Assembly (NCBI GenBank): GCA_032718475.1
Contig: JAUCBJ010001003.1
Location: 1-48,103, forward strand
From: Nemertoderma westbladi
Taxonomy: Eukaryota > Xenacoelomorpha > Nemertodermatida > Nemertodermatidae
DNA length: 48,103 nt
Direction of reading: 5' to 3'
Below are positions 42,823 to 48,103 of this stretch, one piece after another. The notes below the pieces were generated by a model. That model was not told the origin of the DNA. It searched no databases and saw nothing but the letters and a program-made list of their open reading frames with translations. Within the stretch, counting starts at the first letter, position 1, and each line of letters begins with the position of its first letter. A program made the position numbers and the translations under genes.

Positions 42823-43147
42823 AATTTTAGTTATACAGAGATAGATACTTACATACCGCATCATAAAACTTGAGAGATTCAACCAAAGATTTTAAGTATT
42901 TAATTTACCGCTGTGCCATAGGAAGGCTGATCGGTAAATTGGATCAATTTAAAAAATTTATATTTATTCAATCATATTTTTTGCATCATTCTTATCTGTT
43001 TATTACAACAATCTTCGAAATAAATTACATGCAGTACCGCTCACGTGATATATTAAATTTCATATTTTAAAGCTAATAACTCTAAAGTTGTGTCATATAT
43101 TCAATTAGAAATTAATTTACTAACTAATAATAAAATTTGAAATAATC

Positions 43148-43262
43148 ACCTTTAGTGTCTTTGATGGATGGCGGCCCTTTATTATTGGTCCCGATACGGT
43201 TGAAAAGCATCACAACATTGACCTCGATCTTCGCACTGTTCACGTATTGAATGTATGTACCC
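43148..43262 (-). other. Exon-like coding island of unknown identity
   Basis: On the minus strand, a frame just after a stop reads TAWGTYIQYVNSAKIEVNVV followed by MLFNRIGTNNKGPPSIKDTK and a donor-like AAAG|GTGATT at about 43148. Composition is balanced against AT-rich flanks. There is no ATG start, no recognised domain and no partner exon in the window. It may be a stray exon, part of the surrounding element, or a conserved non-coding sequence. Confidence 0.3.
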
Positions 43263-43992
43263 CAGGCCGTATGTGCCCCATGCCGTTATAAAAATATACA
43301 GCAAATAATTGAGACGAAACAACAATTCATTTAAATTACAGTGTTATACAATGCAGTATGTTATATTACACCGTTATACAGTACTATTGTATACTTTGCT
43401 CCTTTACTTCTGTATGAACAATATAGTCCTACCACTATTTCACATCATACTTGGGCATTTCCAGTATTACCTGTAATTGGATGACTCATCACAGACACTC
43501 GTTCCCATAGCGTGGGAAAGTTTATCGTTCAGATAATTATTATTTTGAACGGAAAATGTTTAGTATTGAACCGCTATTGAACTACGGTTATGGAAAACAT
43601 AGTTTGGACATTATTTGAACGACAATTTTAAAAATATCTGAACTGAAATTGAACTGGTCAATTTTTATTGGATAATAAACATTATTGAAACGTTCACAAT
43701 AGCTAACGGAAATATAACTAGCCATTTACAAATCGTTACTTTTCCGTTTCTGAACTCAAATTGAACTGGTTAATGCGTGGGAAGCCATTCAAACGTCCAA
43801 GAACATTAACGGAAAATTAACTGATACCATTAATGAACGTTACTTTTCAGTTGAATTACCAACACCATTTATGCGTTATTATATGGAGACTAATTTAGAA
43901 CGTTGAAATCTGGTACAGTATGTGCGACGTTTCTGGAGTGGACATGTTCTCAACGTCCAAAAGCTGTGTGTGAACGTTATGTGCTACTAGGG

Positions 43993-44107
43993 AGTGTTGG
44001 CATGGCTTTTTCGAAGTGTTGAAATGGCCTGTCGAAATATTTTCATGGCTTTTTCGAAGTGTTGACATGGCCTGTCGAAGTATTGACAGGGGTTTTTCGA
44101 AGTGTGG
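43993..44107 (-). repeat. 22-bp minisatellite, right part
   Basis: Five further units of the 41420 array (GTGTTGGCATGGCTTTTTCG and variants with GGCCTGTCGAAGTATT), continuing after the TIR element. Confidence 0.9.
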
Positions 44108-44489
44108 CTTTTACGGAATCAAGTTTGTCTCATCCCACCAAGCCTGTTCACTAATCACATAAAGTCACCCATCGCAAAGAGTGATAGGCCTACAACCATA
44201 CCTCCGAACATTGATTATGGAATAATAGTATTGTTGCAGAGACCAGACCAAATTTATATTAATCTCTAATCTTATATGTTAAAATTAACCTACTTTAGCA
44301 CAACTGGATAGGAAAGCACGTACATCGCTATAGGGCCTCATTACATTCGTCAGGATCACTTCAGAATTCATACAGGTCGATTGATCAAGTATTATGCTAC
44401 AGTAGACTGATAGATACTGTAGTTACCCACGAACATAACTGAAATTAGACATTATCACGTTTGAGGATGTTCCAATTTCCTCAAAATAG
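44108..44489. other. Non-coding spacer
   Basis: No gene or element recognised; one TAGGCCTA at about 44188. Confidence 0.5.
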
Positions 44490-44822
44490 GGGCAGTAGGC
44501 CGGCCTGCACTGCTGCCATTACTACAGTAGGGCTGCTGCGATTACTGGTACAGTATGGCTGCGCTGCTGCCATTACCGATACAGTAGGGCTGCGCTTCTG
44601 CCATTACTGGTGCAGTAGGCCTGGACTGCTGCCATTACTACAGTATGGTACAGTAGGCCTGCACTGGTGCCAATACTGACAGTAGGGCTGCACTGCTGCC
44701 ATTACTGGTACAGTAGGGTTGCGCGGCTGCCATTAGTACAGTAGTGCTGCGCTGCTGCCATTTCTGGAACAGTAGGGCTGCGTTGCTGCCGTTACTACAG
44801 TAGGGCTGCGCTGCTGCCATTT
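44490..44822 (+). repeat. ~30-bp minisatellite (GCTGCGCTGCTGCCATTAC)
   Basis: About ten imperfect units of the form GGGCTGCGCTGCTGCCATTA plus CTGGTACAGTA, with some units shortened to CTACAGTA. Two outlying units recur at about 45106-45160. The overlapping ORFs on both strands (AAITTVGL-type, QPYCSNGS-type) are repeat artefacts. Confidence 0.9.
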
Positions 44823-46200
44823 TTTTTATTAGTTCCGGAATTAGTAGCGCCGGCGGCTTTATTATATTTATTATAAAATAAAATCAAGATATAAAAAACA
44901 CATATAAGCACAGCACGTAAATTTACCGTTACAGTAGTCGGTGTTCCAAGTAATTACAATTGTGCACATCTTAAGAATAATATAAATAAAAAACCACAAT
45001 AAGGTTGTTGTTGGTTGAATATAAATATTTTAAGAGTACAGTCATGGCCTACTATATAGTAGGCCATTGTACACTATGTACAGTACTATTACTATTAGTG
45101 GTACTGGGGCTGCGCGGCTACCATTACTGGTACAGTAGGCATGGGCTGCTGCCATTAGGCGTACTGGTAGACATCAACCGTTTACGGTTTACGTACATAC
45201 AGTAGATACACCAAAAATGTTGTTACTCAAAAAAAATTCAAATACAGTAAATCATTATTAAGTATAAAATACAGAACGCCCCCTTGAGTTATTTTGTTGA
45301 AACAAGGTATTCATTGGTTGGCCTCTTATATGGGTACGAATAGAACAGAAAAATGTAAACATCAAAATATACAGTAGTAGGCCATAGTGGGCACGAATTA
45401 TCACACATTAACGTAATACATTACAGTTTCGTGGGGCCTTCGCGCAGGCAGCACGAGACTCAGTTAACCCGAGAAGCTGTAATCCAAGTACTTGTTTATT
45501 TACAATACGCCGTCATGGAACTTCTGAATCTTTGACACAACACATATTTACCAAGTTTGGTTTTATTTAAAAAATGATTGACCGACTTATTTTGGTTTTT
45601 ATCAAAAGTCAGAAACTACTGACTGCCGACTGTCAGAAGTCTGGTTTTTGACAAAATGTCAGATTCTTTCTAAACTTTTGACGGACTAAATACTGTACGT
45701 ACCAAGTTCGGTTTAATTTCATCAAGGAATGACCGATTTATTAGCGTTCATAATATTTACAACAACAACAGACAACTCCTAAATGGTACCCCTATGCTAA
45801 GGATTCGCTCACTTCGTGGCTCGCCCCTCAATTTTCTACCTATAGATTATTGAATTGTTTTGAACAAAGTTATAAATTATGGACTAAAAACAAAACGGAG
45901 GACAACAGGAACACTTGTTGCAAATACATCATGGGGGAATTAATACTGTATTCTCCGTCTGCGCTTTTTAATCTGTGTCAATAAATTGAAAGGAGAAGGT
46001 TATTACTACAGTGTCATGGTTTTTTAACCAAAACAACAAGGAAAGCCCATAACACAGGTTGCAAATTCATGTTCTTTGCATCTGTTATTTGCGTTATTTT
46101 ATGTTTATTAGTTTATTTGCCTTGTTTCCGTTATTTGTGTCTGTTTTCCCTTTAGTAGATACATTGATTTTGATTTATTTTGTCAAGAAGGAGCGCTACT
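44823..46200. other. Gene-free region
   Basis: No supportable gene. It contains two outlying units of the previous array (about 45106-45160), an imperfect direct repeat ACCAAGTTTGGTTTTATTT / ACCAAGTTCGGTTTAATTT (45550 and 45702), and a diverged member of the CCAAAACAA dispersed repeat at about 45988-46045. Confidence 0.5.
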
Positions 46201-46213
46201 TTGTTCCAAAATG

Positions 46214-46328
46214 ACAGCGAACTTTGTGCCCATTTTCGAGAACTTTGTTCCTATTTTTGAGAAATTTGTTACTATTTTCGAGAACTTTGTTCCTATTTTT
46301 GAGAAATTTGTTCCTATTTTTGCGAATT
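46214..46328 (+). repeat. ~21-bp minisatellite (GAGAAATTTGTTCCTATTTTT)
   Basis: Five to six imperfect copies of GAGAACTTTGTTCCTATTTT and variants. On the minus strand this reads as a repeated FSKIGTK/N motif, an artefact. Confidence 0.85.
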
Positions 46329-46619
46329 TTTTTTCCCTCTTTAGTACGTACATATTAATCATATTTACAATAATGGAATAACTAATGAACAGGTTAGAAT
46401 TAATCATTACGAATTCGGTATTCGGTATCGAACCGGAATTTCCAGCAAAAGAGTGACAATTAACGAATCAACAAAAATCTATAAAATAACAAATACCAGA
46501 GCACTGATATAGAACTCAATTAGTAACAAACATCCACCGATTGTGGAAACCAGAAATTTATAATAATTACATTAATGTAAGATTACGAAAAAATACGAAG
46601 CGAAAAGGAAACACTGATC

Positions 46620-46930
46620 GTCAATACCTGTCACGTGTATAATTTGAAGGTTCAGGTTTGCGAACATTTATAACCCACCCCTTAGCGGATATCAAAACCG
46701 GTATAAAATATGCTACAGAAGCGTAACTGCGCGTTTAGTAAGCGTTGGGTGTGTGTAAATAGTCGCAGATCGGTTATCGGCGAGGACTTTACCCTCGCCT
46801 TGTGATAAAAACCAGATGATTTCGTTTCAATTGAGTTTAAATCTAATCGGATTGCTTCCTGTACAAACGTATGATTGCTGGGACATCTGCCCCCCAACAA
46901 TAGTACTGACCCATCCTCAGGGACCTTCAT
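46620..46930. promoter_or_regulatory. Candidate promoter region with TATA box and hairpin; overlapping orphan ORF
   Basis: GGTATAAAATATGC gives a good plus-strand TATA box at about 46701, preceded by a CACGTG E-box at about 46633. Downstream, GGCGAGG ACTTTAC CCTCGCC (about 46778-46798) forms a 7-bp perfect hairpin flanked by TTATC/GATAA. An 82-codon minus-strand ORF (MKVPEDGSVLLLGGRCPSN...) covers 46930-46682; it has no recognisable domain and may be chance or an exon. No downstream plus-strand gene is visible before the window ends. Confidence 0.3.
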
Positions 46931-47194
46931 TTAAAGGAGTTATTAATATTGCATGGTTTGGACTACTACAGTAGGCCATCAATGATTTATCTTGGATTTG
47001 AAGCCCCCTTTATTGGGGGCTCTAATTACTTTGCTATAGGGGCGGAAGGTAGCGCAACTAGGTTCAACGATAGCCATAAATCCTACCTCAATCTCCTGTC
47101 AACGTAGCCGCCAGCCTACAATGAATTAGGAAACATTTCATTATGAAAACTTCATTCCAGGTTACCGGCGCAATAGTAATTGGTTTGTCTTAAA
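46931..47194. other. Non-coding spacer
   Basis: No gene; a short GCCCCC/GGGGGC hairpin (AAGCCCCCTTTATTGGGGGC) lies near 47000. Confidence 0.45.
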
Positions 47195-47198
47195 GGGG

Positions 47199-47253
<55 letters not shown>

Positions 47254-47261
47254 GGGGGGGG
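47195..47261 (+). repeat. 67-bp G tract with a 51-nt pure G run
   Basis: Six Gs, A, fifty-one Gs (47202-47252), A, eight Gs. It is the longest homopolymer in the window. The exact length may be affected by sequencing or assembly. Confidence 0.85.
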
Positions 47262-47550
47262 TACACCATTTGGGCCAAATTATTACGAAATTATTTTTAT
47301 GATCGATTATAATGATTCAATAGCTCTTTTAGTTTTCAAGTTATAACAATTTCCATTTAGGCAGGACCAATGGAAATTACTATGTTTTATGAAAGGTCTA
47401 CATTGTATTATCTCCGAATATTTTTTTATGAAATTGTCAAAAACTCTATGCGCAACCAAGTTTTTTTATTATTGTTAACTAATTAACTAATATAATACAG
47501 TTAGAGTGTGTATATACCGGTGATATACAGTTAGAGTCCATTTGATTACT
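47262..47550. other. Non-coding AT-rich spacer
   Basis: No gene. GATATACAGTTAGAGT recurs in part at about 47498 and 47521. Confidence 0.45.
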
Positions 47551-47950
47551 AATATATGGGGGGGTGACTACAAAACAAAGACCCAAATAATAAAGACCAG
47601 CATAATCGTGTAACATGTGTTAACTTTCGTTAATTGTTTTGGTTCCCCCAACACGCCTCTGTAAGCTACTCCTTTTACTAACCTTCTTCATTAAATGGCA
47701 ATGGCACCTAACGCTCTTTGGGACCTGTACAAAACAAAGGGGTAAAGTCGCAAAGTCTCAAAGAGCGTTAGGTCCAATTGCCATATAGCGTTAGGTCACA
47801 TTGCCATTTAAAGGAGCAGGTTAGTAAAGGAGCAGGTTGCAAGGGCGTGTTAGGGGAACCAAAACAATAAACTAAAGTTAACACATGTGTTTTGTACAGG
47901 TCTTTATTATTTGGGTCTTGGGTCTTTGTTTTGTAGTCACCCAATATATT
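47551..47950. mobile_element. ~400-bp foldback element with arms of about 190 bp
   Basis: The left half (AATATATGGG, TGACTACAAAACAAAGACCC, AAATAATAAAGACC, ATGTGTTAACTTTCG, GTTTTGGTTCCCCCAACACG) is the imperfect reverse complement of the right half, which ends GGGTCTTTGTTTTGTAGTCA plus CCCAATATATT. The centre carries direct and inverted copies of CCTAACGCTCTTTG. Each arm includes one dispersed CCAAAACAATAAAC repeat and a GGAGCAGGTT motif. No coding content. It is a non-autonomous foldback MITE or two head-to-head copies of a smaller element. Confidence 0.8.
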
Positions 47951-48103
47951 GGCCGTTTTATCCCACAAGGCCTACTGACAGGAAAACAAAGTGCTATGGT
48001 ATCTGGTCACTGTCACTTGGATAAAACACTTACTTATTGGATATCATATAATATTAATAACTACACTGTATATTAAGCACTGCGTAGTGTCGGGCCTACA
48101 TGA
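47951..48103. other. Window end
   Basis: Non-coding; no feature recognised. Confidence 0.4.

Larger units (their letters stand above)
41672..43992. mobile_element. 2.3-kb TIR element inserted in the 22-bp minisatellite
   Basis: The ends CCCTAGTAGCACACCTACGT (left) and the inverse of ACGTTATGTGCTACTAGGG (right) form imperfect terminal inverted repeats of about 24 bp. The flanking array is interrupted exactly at these points (GAAG|CCC ... GGG|AGTGTTGG), with AG on both sides as a possible 2-bp duplication. Both subterminal zones (about 41690-41960 and 43540-43980) are packed with AACGTT and GTTCAA/TTGAAC words. No transposase is seen, so it is non-autonomous or belongs to an undescribed family. 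Inside are a 23-nt C run, an RTE-like fragment and an exon-like island. Confidence 0.8.

Noticed and set aside
46183-46407. 74-codon ORF with FSKIGTK repeats
   Set aside because: Produced by the 21-bp minisatellite at 46214-46328.
1-48103. An operon-like or defence-type gene system
   Set aside because: The genes are unrelated spliced animal genes on both strands separated by kilobases of repeats; nothing supports a coordinated multi-gene system.

Overview
The window is animal nuclear DNA. It is AT-rich and carries three spliced genes of animal families, GT-AG introns, LINE, SINE, copia and terminal-inverted-repeat elements, and many tandem arrays. Nothing prokaryotic is present. The source is probably an invertebrate. 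Its unusually intron-poor genes, very long G or C homopolymers and many TAGGCCTA/ACCGGT palindromes in intergenic DNA would fit a tunicate such as a salp, but that is a low-confidence inference.

Three host genes can be rebuilt with matching splice phases. (1) A type-I ferlin (dysferlin/myoferlin-like; + strand, 462-10287; six coding exons, 2031 aa). Its middle is one 4,749-nt exon holding C2C, FerA, FerB, nested DysF, C2D, C2E, C2F and C2G. (2) A histidine acid phosphatase of the lysosomal/prostatic type (- strand, 26011-22497; three coding exons, 458 aa), with RHGDRSP and SAHDTT catalytic motifs, a C-terminal membrane segment and a tyrosine-based tail signal. (3) WDR13 (+ strand, 33593-39112; two coding exons, 471 aa). 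These genes are not a pathway; they are neighbours separated and invaded by repeats.

Layout: 1-10.4 kb ferlin; 10.4-22.2 kb gene-poor, with a MITE, an RTE-like LINE copy inside a 63-bp minisatellite, a 2.9-kb AT-rich satellite with higher-order structure, and a second RTE-like copy; 22.2-26.0 kb acid phosphatase, whose intron 1 holds a tRNA-derived SINE and a third RTE-like copy and whose intron 2 is mostly a 26-bp minisatellite; 26.8-28.4 kb a TIR element with nested insertions; 29.0-29.1 kb an AAGAT array; 29.5-33.1 kb a nearly intact CR1/L2-like LINE (- strand) encoding PHD finger, endonuclease and reverse transcriptase; 33.6-39.1 kb WDR13, whose intron contains an inverted-repeat-bounded block filled with a ~165-bp tandem array; 39.9-41.4 kb a perfect 42-bp-arm hairpin and a broken Ty1/copia pol; 41.4-44.1 kb a 22-bp minisatellite split by a 2.3-kb TIR element; 44.5-48.1 kb further minisatellites, a 51-nt pure G run and a ~400-bp foldback element.

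All joins, family names and repeat boundaries come from reading the sequence and its translations; no alignment or database search was run.
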